Part shown: in pieces, positions 1 through 5,320 of the stretch
Numbering within the stretch: position 1 is the stretch's first letter
Layout: the number at the start of each line of letters is the position of its first letter
Source of the DNA: Candidatus Gastranaerophilales bacterium
GTDB taxonomy: Bacteria; Cyanobacteriota; Vampirovibrionia; Gastranaerophilales; Gastranaerophilaceae
Direction of reading: 5' to 3'
DNA length: 6,613 nucleotides
Assembly (NCBI GenBank): GCA_944323945.1
Contig: CALUUL010000084.1
Coordinates: forward strand, 1 to 6,613
Translations under genes and position numbers: made by a program
Notes under the pieces: model-generated
Told to the model about the DNA's origin: nothing
What the model saw: the letters and a program-made list of their open reading frames with translations, nothing else
Database searches by the model: none

Positions 1-180
1 CAGACCGACCGAGCAGGAAAACGAAAGTTTTCGAAGCGAGGATACAAGGTCTGTGCTGAGAGCAAAAAATAAATACGTTGCGTAGGGTGGAGAGAGGCGA
101 AATTTCGTACGAATGAAATACGGAAAGCGAGCTGCGAAGGATGATAGAACGAAAGTTAATCAGACGACAGCAGCGAGGGC
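1..180. other. Purine-rich, GC-elevated noncoding tract with hairpin potential
   Basis: By hand count this stretch is about 48% G+C and 69% purine on the plus strand, against roughly 25-33% G+C elsewhere. It contains variants of a GAAAG/GCGAG-like motif. Bases 1-6 (CAGACC) can pair with 48-53 (GGTCTG), enclosing a hairpin of GAAAAC (17-22), a GAAA loop (23-26) and GTTTTC (27-32). A 10-base palindrome CGAAATTTCG lies at 98-107. The pyrimidine-rich minus strand has a frame open to the window edge, but few stops are expected in such sequence and no start or ribosome site is convincing. It lies just beyond the 3' end of the tRNA-Glu gene. It could be part of a structured RNA, a dispersed intergenic repeat, or the end of something extending left of the window. 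I do not recognise a known RNA family. Confidence 0.45.
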
Positions 181-260
181 AAAGAAATTTAAAGAAACGA
201 ACCCGAAGAAACAATAGAATAAATGAAAATGAATTATATATAGAGAGTAACTAAATAAAA

Positions 261-332
261 CGGCGGTAACGGGATTTGAACCCGTGTCAATAGAATGAGA
301 ATCTACTATCCTGACCCCTAGACGATACCGCT
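261..332 (-). tRNA. tRNA-Glu (anticodon CTC)
   Basis: On the minus strand this folds as a full cloverleaf of 72 nt. The acceptor 5' strand AGCGGTA pairs with TACCGCC, followed by discriminator G73. The D arm is GTCT/GGAT, and the anticodon stem GTAGA/TCTAT encloses loop TTCTCAT with anticodon CTC (reads GAG). The variable loop is TGAC, and the T stem ACGGG/CCCGT encloses loop TTCAAAT. The GTCT D-stem, the short D-loop and G73 match bacterial tRNA-Glu. The 3' CCA is not encoded: the next bases are TTTT. The first acceptor pair is A1-C72 rather than the usual G1-C72, so the copy may be minor, processed unusually, or decaying. A Glu CTC isoacceptor is often dispensable because TTC can also read GAG. 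No hairpin terminator is seen downstream, only the T-run after the tRNA. Confidence 0.93.
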
Positions 333-361
333 ATAGATTTGATTTTCTAAAAATACAATTT

Positions 362-367
362 ATTATA
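362..367 (-). promoter_or_regulatory. Candidate -10 box for tRNA-Glu
   Basis: The minus strand reads TATAAT here, 29 bases upstream of tRNA position 1, which would give a 5' leader of about 22-23 nt for RNase P to remove. No good -35 hexamer is seen 16-18 bases further upstream, and the region is so AT-rich that chance matches are likely. Confidence 0.3.
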
Positions 368-421
368 AAACAATTCTACATTAAAAATATAAATAATGTA
401 TATTTTATTTATTAAATTTTG

Positions 422-437
422 ATTATAAATTTATAAT
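422..437. repeat. 16-bp perfect palindrome, AT-only
   Basis: ATTATAAATTTATAAT equals its own reverse complement. It lies about 85-100 bases upstream of the -10 box at 521-526 and 90 bases upstream of the tRNA. It could be an operator, but the composition is entirely A/T, so chance is a serious alternative. Confidence 0.35.
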
Positions 438-498
438 TTATGTATTTTTTCTTGTTCTTTTATCTATGCTTGTTGTGAATGTTTGTTTTGTGTTTGTT

Positions 499-526
499 TT
501 AATAAAATCAAAAATGGGAATATAAT
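499..526 (+). promoter_or_regulatory. Candidate sigma-70 promoter of the 564-1835 gene
   Basis: A perfect TATAAT (-10) lies at 521-526, with TTAATA (4 of 6 to TTGACA) at 499-504 and a 16-base spacer. Transcription would begin near 533, giving a leader of about 30 nt that contains the weak ribosome site CGGGAA (552-557), six bases from the ATG. Confidence 0.5.
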
Positions 527-563
527 CTAAATATTATTAAAAGAATGTAAACGGGAATAATTT

Positions 564-1835
564 ATGAATTATGAGCATAAATATGATAAGAAAAGTTTGT
601 GTAGAGTTTTTTTTAAACGAAATCTGCGAGTTATTTTCTTTGTACTATTAATTATTTTTTCTATTGAAATTAATACATATGCGAATGAGGAAATAGATTA
701 TAGTTCTAATGACTACATTAATTGTAATTCTAAAAATCAAGCAACTGAAAGTGTTTGTAAAATATTTTCCTTACGAGAATTTGACGAAGATAAATTATCA
801 GGTGAACTTTCAATGAAGATAGATGTTGTCTTGCCGCTAAATATGCAAGAATATTTATTGATTGGTGGTTGGAAACATTCTGATGTAAGTGATGGAGACA
901 GAAAAGGTTCTTTAATAAGTCAAATAGAAAATATATATAAAATAAACATACAAACAAGAGAAATAGAACAAATATGTGCAACAAATGGAAAAAGGTATAT
1001 TAATGCAGAATTGATAGATGATGATAGAATCCTGTTAGTTGGGTTTGAAAGTGTTGAAATTCTAAATTTAAAAAATAAATCTCTTGAACAAATTTTTCTA
1101 ATAGATAATAATCATTCATCATTACATTATTCAGAATTTGATTATTCATATTTAATAGACTCGGAACGATTGTTATACTCAAAAAACGCAGGAAGAAAAT
1201 TATATATTTATGATTTGAAAGATAAAAAGCTAATAGTAGATAATAGTTTTCCTGAAAAACATAAGTATTTATTTAGAGATAAATTATTATTAAACCAAGA
1301 TACAATACTTTTTTATAATGGTGTAGACACAGAGCAATCTCATAATCCAATTGATAAAAATTATGTTTATAAAATTAAAAACAATAAATTTAAACAAGAT
1401 TTTAAACTTGGTCATATACAGCATATTGCAAAGATATCAGATGAGAAATATTTAATAATAAGAAGTGAAAAAATAGGTAAAAAAATAATTGATGATAGAA
1501 GGTTTTATGAGTACAAATATGGCAATGCAGTAATATATAATTCTGCGAAGAAAAAAATAGAAAAAGAATTAATACTTCCTTTTAAGGTATTTCAATCTAA
1601 TTCACTGATACCTAAATTTAATTCTATAAAAATCAAGAATAATATACTGATATTTGAAGATTACAATGGTCTACGATATATATATAACATAGAAAAAGAA
1701 TGTTTTGAAAATATAGATAAGAATTTTGAGTTTAATAATGAAATTATTCAAAAAACTATAAAAATAAATGAAAAACAGATTTTAATTCTTACGGACAAAA
1801 GTATGTATATTTATACTTATGAAAAAATTGAATAG
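564..1835 (+). CDS. Predicted secreted protein with about seven beta-propeller-like repeats, function unknown
   Basis: The product is 423 residues and I do not recognise a named family. The N-terminus has a basic stretch (K18, R19, R22) and a hydrophobic core at about residues 23-36. It is followed by an A-x-A-like site ending T-Y-A40, consistent with a Sec signal peptide, or an uncleaved membrane anchor. The mature part repeats one pattern about seven times: a segment such as 'D-x-x-x-I-L-L/I' followed by a segment like 'Y/V-x-I-Y-N/D-L/I' and a charged turn 'x-K-K-L/I-E'. The repeats fall roughly at 92-137, 147-177, 196-226, 241-279, 286-335, 353-384 and 397-423. Seven such four-strand units suggest a beta-propeller of the WD40/Kelch/YVTN kind, a fold used for binding. 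This fold is inferred from the pattern, not from a family match. C54 and C65 just after the signal could form a disulfide. The start at 564 is supported by CGGGAA six bases upstream and a good -10 box. Its codons are more AT-rich than the membrane protein downstream. Confidence 0.72.
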   Translation: MNYEHKYDKKSLCRVFFKRNLRVIFFVLLIIFSIEINTYANEEIDYSSNDYINCNSKNQATESVCKIFSLREFDEDKLSGELSMKIDVVLPLNMQEYLLIGGWKHSDVSDGDRKGSLISQIENIYKINIQTREIEQICATNGKRYINAELIDDDRILLVGFESVEILNLKNKSLEQIFLIDNNHSSLHYSEFDYSYLIDSERLLYSKNAGRKLYIYDLKDKKLIVDNSFPEKHKYLFRDKLLLNQDTILFYNGVDTEQSHNPIDKNYVYKIKNNKFKQDFKLGHIQHIAKISDEKYLIIRSEKIGKKIIDDRRFYEYKYGNAVIYNSAKKKIEKELILPFKVFQSNSLIPKFNSIKIKNNILIFEDYNGLRYIYNIEKECFENIDKNFEFNNEIIQKTIKINEKQILILTDKSMYIYTYEKIE

Positions 1836-1848
1836 AATTAAAGCGTAT

Positions 1849-1860
1849 TTTTGTACAAAA
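1849..1860. repeat. 12-bp palindrome TTTTGTACAAAA
   Basis: This perfect palindrome starts 14 bases after the stop of the secreted-protein gene and before the terminator hairpin. No promoter follows it closely. It may be chance or a short hairpin in the 3' untranslated region. Confidence 0.25.
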
Positions 1861-1886
1861 TAGAAGTTTAATAAGCGGAATAATAA

Positions 1887-1912
1887 AAGAGAATCTTTTT
1901 GAAGATTCTCTT
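1887..1912. terminator. Bidirectional rho-independent terminator
   Basis: AAGAGAATCTT (1887-1897) pairs perfectly with AAGATTCTCTT (1902-1912) around a four-base loop TTTG. On the plus strand it is followed by GTTTAAATTTTTT, and on the minus strand by TTTTATTATT. It lies between two convergent genes, 51 bases after the plus-strand stop and 16 bases after the minus-strand stop, so it can end both transcripts. Confidence 0.88.
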
Positions 1913-1928
1913 GTTTAAATTTTTTATT

Positions 1929-2198
1929 TTATACTTTCATATTAAAAGTAGACTTGGGTTGTCCTTCTCTCATAACTTGTCCTAATGCATATATTTGAGC
2001 TTGACAGTTTCTAATTTCTTTTGCAACTTGCCCGGAGAAAACTTTATCATTTTCTTCAAAATATTCAGCAAGCGGATTTATAGTAATATTTTCAACTTCT
2101 TGTTTTGCAACCTTTTGTACTTCCTCAATAGTTTTCTTTGGAAGTGTTATATTTAGTCCAAACGGATTTTTCTGTAATATACTGTTTTGATTTTCCAT
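1929..2198 (-). CDS. Small hypothetical protein, 89 residues
   Basis: I do not recognise this protein. It has no signal peptide or membrane segment, so it is probably cytoplasmic. It opens with a polar stretch containing N-P-F-G (11-14). Two likely helices follow: about 21-36 (rich in K, E, V, Q) and about 53-77 (ending A-L-G-Q-V-M-R-E-G). They are joined by an acidic linker with Y46 and F47. The only cysteine is C65. The start is supported by the minus-strand ribosome site AAGGGGA (2211-2217), 12 bases from the ATG. The intergenic location, own ribosome site and own terminator favour a real gene, not a shadow of another. It is divergent from the 540-residue membrane protein and may share regulatory sequence with it. 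It could be a lineage-specific regulator or accessory protein; function is unknown. Confidence 0.68.
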   Translation of the reverse strand: MENQNSILQKNPFGLNITLPKKTIEEVQKVAKQEVENITINPLAEYFEENDKVFSGQVAKEIRNCQAQIYALGQVMREGQPKSTFNMKV

Positions 2199-2224
2199 TG
2201 TTTTTTTATTTCCCCTTATACATT

Positions 2225-2242
2225 AATATTTCGGAAAATATT
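2225..2242. repeat. Inverted repeat in the leader of the 89-residue protein gene
   Basis: AATATTT (2225-2231) and AAATATT (2236-2242) are perfect inverted arms around CGGA. The element starts eight bases upstream (minus sense) of the AAGGGGA ribosome site. It has the size of a dimeric repressor site or could be a weak leader hairpin. The arms are all A/T, so support is weak. Confidence 0.3.
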
Positions 2243-2293
2243 TATTAAACTTTAATGTTTATATTATGTTTGTAAAGAAAAAATCTAAGATTG

Positions 2294-2322
2294 TTACATT
2301 GATAATTTTCTTCTGTTAAAAT
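2294..2322 (+). promoter_or_regulatory. Candidate promoter of the 2413-4035 gene
   Basis: TTACAT (2294-2299, 4 of 6) and TAAAAT (2317-2322, 5 of 6) are separated by 17 bases. Transcription would begin near 2329, leaving a leader of about 84 nt. An alternative is TTGACG (2325-2330, 5 of 6) with a 17-base spacer to the poor -10 TTTATG (2348-2353). I prefer the first, but neither is certain. Confidence 0.4.
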
Positions 2323-2332
2323 TATTGACGGC

Positions 2333-2354
2333 AAAATTTATGTAAAATTTATGT
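2333..2354 (+). repeat. Tandem 11-bp direct repeat AAAATTTATGT x2
   Basis: Two perfect, adjacent copies occupy 2333-2343 and 2344-2354, one helical turn each, overlapping or just following the candidate promoters of the membrane-protein gene. An 11-base direct-repeat period is typical of binding sites of OmpR/PhoB-family response regulators, but slippage in AT-rich sequence is equally able to produce it. Confidence 0.45.
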
Positions 2355-2412
2355 TACAAATAGCAAAAAAAATCATGGTCATATATTAAAACCTTGGAAA
2401 AGATAGAAAAGC

Positions 2413-4035
2413 ATGATAGATAGAATAAATACACAGGTTAATATACCACAAAAAGCCGAACAGAATAATAAAAATGCGACATTTAAAGGTGCAGGAGCCG
2501 CTGTTCTTACAGGATTAAGAGGGCTTAATAATAGTCCAGCAATAGGTGCTTGTGCTGTTGATCTATGTTCAATGGTAATTCCAAGAACTGCAATTGAGTT
2601 TAAAAATAGAGGTCCTCAAGCAGGAATTGAAGCAGCATTTAGAGAAGGTGCAAGTTGTTTTATTCATGCTTGTGTAGGATTGATAGGTTTAGGTGCTGCA
2701 ACGCTTATTTCCGGGAAATTTAATAAAAATTATGGGTTAAAGGCACAGAATATATTTGCTAATGGTGATACAATAAATAATTTATCTAATATATGGCAGA
2801 AAGCAGAAGGTCAGAGACAATTTTTTGACGGATTTCTACAAAATATTAAAGGTCTCAATGGGACTGAGTGGAAAAGTGTTTCTAGAGGTGCGAAAGATGA
2901 TATTGTTAATGGATTAGTATCTTTAGCAGAAAAGACAGAACAGATGGCTAAAGCTACAGGAAAAGATAAATTGACACTTGGGAAAGAAGTAAAAGATTTA
3001 AAAAATGTAATTCTGGCCAAGGTTACGAAAGATACAGGAGCACAGGCATCATTCAGACTAAATGCAGGAGCAAAAGAGGTTTCTTCTAGTTTAGGAGAAC
3101 TTATTGATAATGCTGTTGTTATTTCTAACTCCTTTAAAAATAAAACAAAAGAAAAGTTACCGGAATTTGTAAAGGCGTTGAAAACAAATAAAGTAGCATC
3201 AACACTTCTTGGTATGGGAATATGTGCGGCTTTATGTATGTCTGTACAGCCTCTAAATAGATATTTGACGAAGAAAAGAACGGGACAAGATGGATTTGTT
3301 GGAGTTGATAATAAAGAAGGCGATAAATCTAAAGGCTTTAAAGTTGCAAAAACAATAGCTGGAGTTGGGTTCCCTTTGTTTGCAATGAAAACAATAGGCA
3401 AACCTTCAAGTTTAGTATCTAATATTCAATTTAACAGTAAGGTTCCTACTATTAATCAATTCAAATTCTTATATGGATTAACAATTGGTTCAAGATTTTT
3501 ATCTGCAAGAGATGGTAATGAACTTAGAGAAAGTATAATAAAGGATACGCTAGGCTTTACAAACTGGCTGATTCTTGGAGGTATGGTTTCTAAGTTGACT
3601 GCGAGAGCTTTAGGTGGAAAAGAATTAATTAATAACCCTGTAGCTGATAATGGAGCAAAAAAAGGCTTGAAGTATGGTTTGAAATGGTTAACAAAAGCAT
3701 CTGTTAAATCTTTTGATGAAGTGTTGTTGCCAAATGCAAAAGAACTTACAAAAAATGGTAAAATGCTTAAATTTTCAGAATTATTTAAAAAAGCAGATAG
3801 TGCTACAAAATCTAAAATATTAAAGATTGCTGGTTCTCAAGTTGCAGGTTATTTATATTCTGGTATTGTTTTGGGCGTTGGGATTGCTAAGCTTAATATA
3901 TTTATTACAAAACAGATTCAAGCAAGAAAAAAAGCGAGTATGAATATGAATAAGCAAGTTAATCCTAAATATGATGTTAATTATCTTGCCAAAAAACAGG
4001 ATGAACTAAGTAGTGTATTCAAAGATTTCAATTAG
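2413..4035 (+). CDS. Multi-pass membrane protein of unknown function, Gastranaerophilales-like
   Basis: The product is 540 residues and matches no family I can name. A short polar N-terminus (1-22) leads to T-F-K-G (23-26). An 'F-K-G/F-x-G' motif near residue 20-30 is, to my recollection, common in proteins of gut Melainabacteria, but I cannot verify this here. Hydrophobic segments lie at about 81-100, 261-280, 311-329 and 475-498, with weaker ones at 43-57, 350-365 and 382-395. Between them, 101-260 is a soluble, helix-rich, K/A/L/E region. The C-terminus (499-540) is basic then acidic and probably faces the cytoplasm. All six cysteines sit in hydrophobic parts as pairs (C47/C52, C82/C87, C271/C275). 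There is no cleavable signal peptide. The ATG is preceded by GGAAAAGA (2396-2403), nine bases away, a weak ribosome site. No terminator separates it from the nucleotidyltransferase gene 17 bases later, so read-through is likely. No catalytic motif was seen; a scaffolding, transport or envelope role are all possible. Confidence 0.75.
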   Translation: MIDRINTQVNIPQKAEQNNKNATFKGAGAAVLTGLRGLNNSPAIGACAVDLCSMVIPRTAIEFKNRGPQAGIEAAFREGASCFIHACVGLIGLGAATLISGKFNKNYGLKAQNIFANGDTINNLSNIWQKAEGQRQFFDGFLQNIKGLNGTEWKSVSRGAKDDIVNGLVSLAEKTEQMAKATGKDKLTLGKEVKDLKNVILAKVTKDTGAQASFRLNAGAKEVSSSLGELIDNAVVISNSFKNKTKEKLPEFVKALKTNKVASTLLGMGICAALCMSVQPLNRYLTKKRTGQDGFVGVDNKEGDKSKGFKVAKTIAGVGFPLFAMKTIGKPSSLVSNIQFNSKVPTINQFKFLYGLTIGSRFLSARDGNELRESIIKDTLGFTNWLILGGMVSKLTARALGGKELINNPVADNGAKKGLKYGLKWLTKASVKSFDEVLLPNAKELTKNGKMLKFSELFKKADSATKSKILKIAGSQVAGYLYSGIVLGVGIAKLNIFITKQIQARKKASMNMNKQVNPKYDVNYLAKKQDELSSVFKDFN

Positions 4036-4046
4036 TCTGATATAAT
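4018..4046 (+). promoter_or_regulatory. Extended -10 promoter of cca, predicting a leaderless mRNA
   Basis: TTCAAA (4018-4023, 4 of 6) and a perfect TATAAT (4041-4046) are 17 bases apart, and TG at 4038-4039 supplies the extended -10 motif TGnTATAAT. Counting from the -10, +1 falls at about 4053, the A of the cca ATG. No purine-rich ribosome site lies in 4036-4052. The promoter overlaps the last codons and stop of the membrane-protein gene. Confidence 0.6.
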
Positions 4047-4052
4047 CCGGTT

Positions 4053-5276
4053 ATGTCTGTTTCTTTTGAAAAGTATATTGATAGTCAATTATCAGGAAAC
4101 CGTAAAACGGTAATTCATAGTGTTGCTCAAGTTGCAGAGAAGAAAAATATAAGAATTTATATTATTGGCGGAATTGTCAGAGACTTAATTCTTCATAATG
4201 CTCTAAAGGATATTGATATTGTTGTTGAATGTGATGCTATAGATTTCTGTAAGAGTCTTGAAAAATGTCTTGATTGTAAAGTAATATCCATTCAAGAAAA
4301 TCTTAGAACAGCAAAAGTATTATTCTTTAACAATATCGAAATAGATTTTGCTTCAACAAGGGAAGAAAAATATGAAAAGTCAGGATTTTTGCCTGTAGCA
4401 TATAATTTTGGATGTTCTTTAAAAAAAGATGTAATACGGCGTGATTTTACAATTAATACTCTTGCTATAAGTTTGAGTGGCGAAAATAAATATTCTCTTG
4501 TTGATTATTGTGGAGGATATAATGATATATTAAATAAAAAGATAAGAGTTTTACATAATAAGAGTTTTATTGATGATCCTTCTAGAATTATTCGTGCTTT
4601 AAAGTTTCAAGTTAGATTTGATTTTGAAATTGAAGAAAATACAAAAAATCTATTGAAAAAATATCTTGATAATGTTGATTATTGTATGCCACTAGAAAGA
4701 ATAAAATCAGAATTTAGGCAGTATTTTTCGATAGAAAAGAAAGGACTCTATTCTAAAATTATTGATACAAAAGTATATAAGCTGATTTCGGATAATCCTT
4801 TCTTTAATTTTGACGAGGAATTTTTTGGAAATATAGATTCCACTTATTTTTATAATAAGGATGAATTATGGTTTGTATATATAGTATTGTTAATAGTTAA
4901 TAGTAATATTTCATACGAACTATTAAATATGACATCGTTTGAGAAAAAGATAATTAAGGAAGTTCAAGAATTATTGCTTTTGTCCCCACTAAATATAGAA
5001 GATAAAAATTTCTTATACAAAACTTTTAATAATAGAGTTGATTTATCAATATTCATATATTATGTTATGACTAAAGATAAGGCCGTAAAATATTTTTATG
5101 ATGTACTAAAAGAAATTAAGGTGTTGATTACCGGTAAAGACTTAATTGAACTCGGTTTTATTCCTTCTCCATATTTCAATGAACTTTTTGAAAAAGTTTT
5201 AAATGAAAAATTGGAAGGTAATTTAAAAACAAAAAAAGAAGAAATAGAATTTGTAAAGCAATTTATAAAAAAATAG
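4053..5276 (+). CDS. cca: tRNA nucleotidyltransferase (CCA-adding enzyme / poly(A) polymerase family)
   Basis: This class II nucleotidyltransferase adds C, C and A, or part of that sequence, to tRNA 3' ends. Family motifs appear in order. Motif A is G39-G40-x-x-R43-D44 followed by the metal-binding D53-x-D55. Motif B is R129-R130-D131-F-T-I-N135 (ribose recognition). Motif C fits D-x3-G-x9-R exactly (D151, G155, R165). Motif D is D174-D175-x-x-R178 (the EDxxR-type nucleotide template), followed by R181-A182. A P-L-E-R-x-x-x-E segment at 213-220 fits motif E. The C-terminal part has the family-like T-G-K-D-L-x-x-L-G (350-358). No HD phosphohydrolase domain is seen. At 407 residues it is near the usual size. 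In motif A 'LH' (47-48) replaces the usual 'LG'. Some cyanobacteria and relatives split the work between CC-adding and A-adding enzymes, so full CCA specificity is not proven. The start follows the upstream gene by 17 bases without a ribosome site. The tRNA-Glu in this window lacks CCA and would be a substrate. Confidence 0.88.
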   Translation: MSVSFEKYIDSQLSGNRKTVIHSVAQVAEKKNIRIYIIGGIVRDLILHNALKDIDIVVECDAIDFCKSLEKCLDCKVISIQENLRTAKVLFFNNIEIDFASTREEKYEKSGFLPVAYNFGCSLKKDVIRRDFTINTLAISLSGENKYSLVDYCGGYNDILNKKIRVLHNKSFIDDPSRIIRALKFQVRFDFEIEENTKNLLKKYLDNVDYCMPLERIKSEFRQYFSIEKKGLYSKIIDTKVYKLISDNPFFNFDEEFFGNIDSTYFYNKDELWFVYIVLLIVNSNISYELLNMTSFEKKIIKEVQELLLLSPLNIEDKNFLYKTFNNRVDLSIFIYYVMTKDKAVKYFYDVLKEIKVLITGKDLIELGFIPSPYFNELFEKVLNEKLEGNLKTKKEEIEFVKQFIKK

Positions 5277-5301
5277 GAGTAGAAAAACTACTCCTATTTT
5301 T
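5269..5301. terminator. Bidirectional terminator overlapping the cca stop codon
   Basis: A 14-bp perfect stem, AAAAATAGGAGTAG (5269-5282) with CTACTCCTATTTTT (5288-5301), encloses the loop AAAAA. The plus-strand arm ends in a T-run. On the minus strand the second arm and its continuation also end in T7, so it can serve metK as well. The cca TAG stop (5274-5276) lies inside the left arm, so ribosomes finishing cca cover part of the hairpin. It is 20 bases from the metK stop. Confidence 0.9.
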
Positions 5302-5320
5302 GCTTACAAATATTTAAATT

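Larger units (their letters stand above)
333..563. other. AT-rich intergenic spacer between tRNA-Glu and the secreted-protein gene
   Basis: This divergent spacer carries no open frame worth calling. It holds the candidate tRNA promoter near 362-367, a perfect 16-base AT palindrome at 422-437, and a T/G-rich stretch from about 441 to 500 with repeated TTGTTTT-like runs. The promoter of the gene starting at 564 lies near its right end. Confidence 0.6.

Noticed and set aside
113..217. 34-codon plus-strand frame encoding a very basic peptide (ends T-N-P-K-K-Q)
   Set aside because: Purine-rich DNA gives K/R/E-rich peptides in any frame. The nearest ribosome-site-like bases (GAGAGG) are about 15 bases from the ATG, too far to support it. 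Retained only as a point inside the tract finding.
1..230. Minus-strand frame open to the left window edge in the purine-rich tract
   Set aside because: The minus strand is pyrimidine-rich, so purine-containing stop codons are rare by composition. The translation is S/F/L/R low-complexity with no convincing start or ribosome site.
261..332. tRNA end as an attachment site for an integrated element
   Set aside because: No second copy of the tRNA 3' end and no integrase gene was found in the window; the tract beyond it alone is not enough evidence.
730..1182. Two minus-strand open frames of 84 and 60 codons within the secreted-protein gene
   Set aside because: Both are antisense shadows with phenylalanine/leucine-rich low-complexity products and no supporting signals.
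1849..1860. TTTTGTACAAAA as a LexA-type operator
   Set aside because: It lies just after a stop codon and before a terminator, with no promoter close by, and does not match a LexA consensus I know.
2811..3401. 196-codon open frame on the minus strand inside the membrane-protein gene
   Set aside because: It lies wholly antisense to a well-supported gene. Its residues (rich in S, F, P, L) are what the complement of K/A/G/N-rich coding gives. No ribosome site or promoter was seen.
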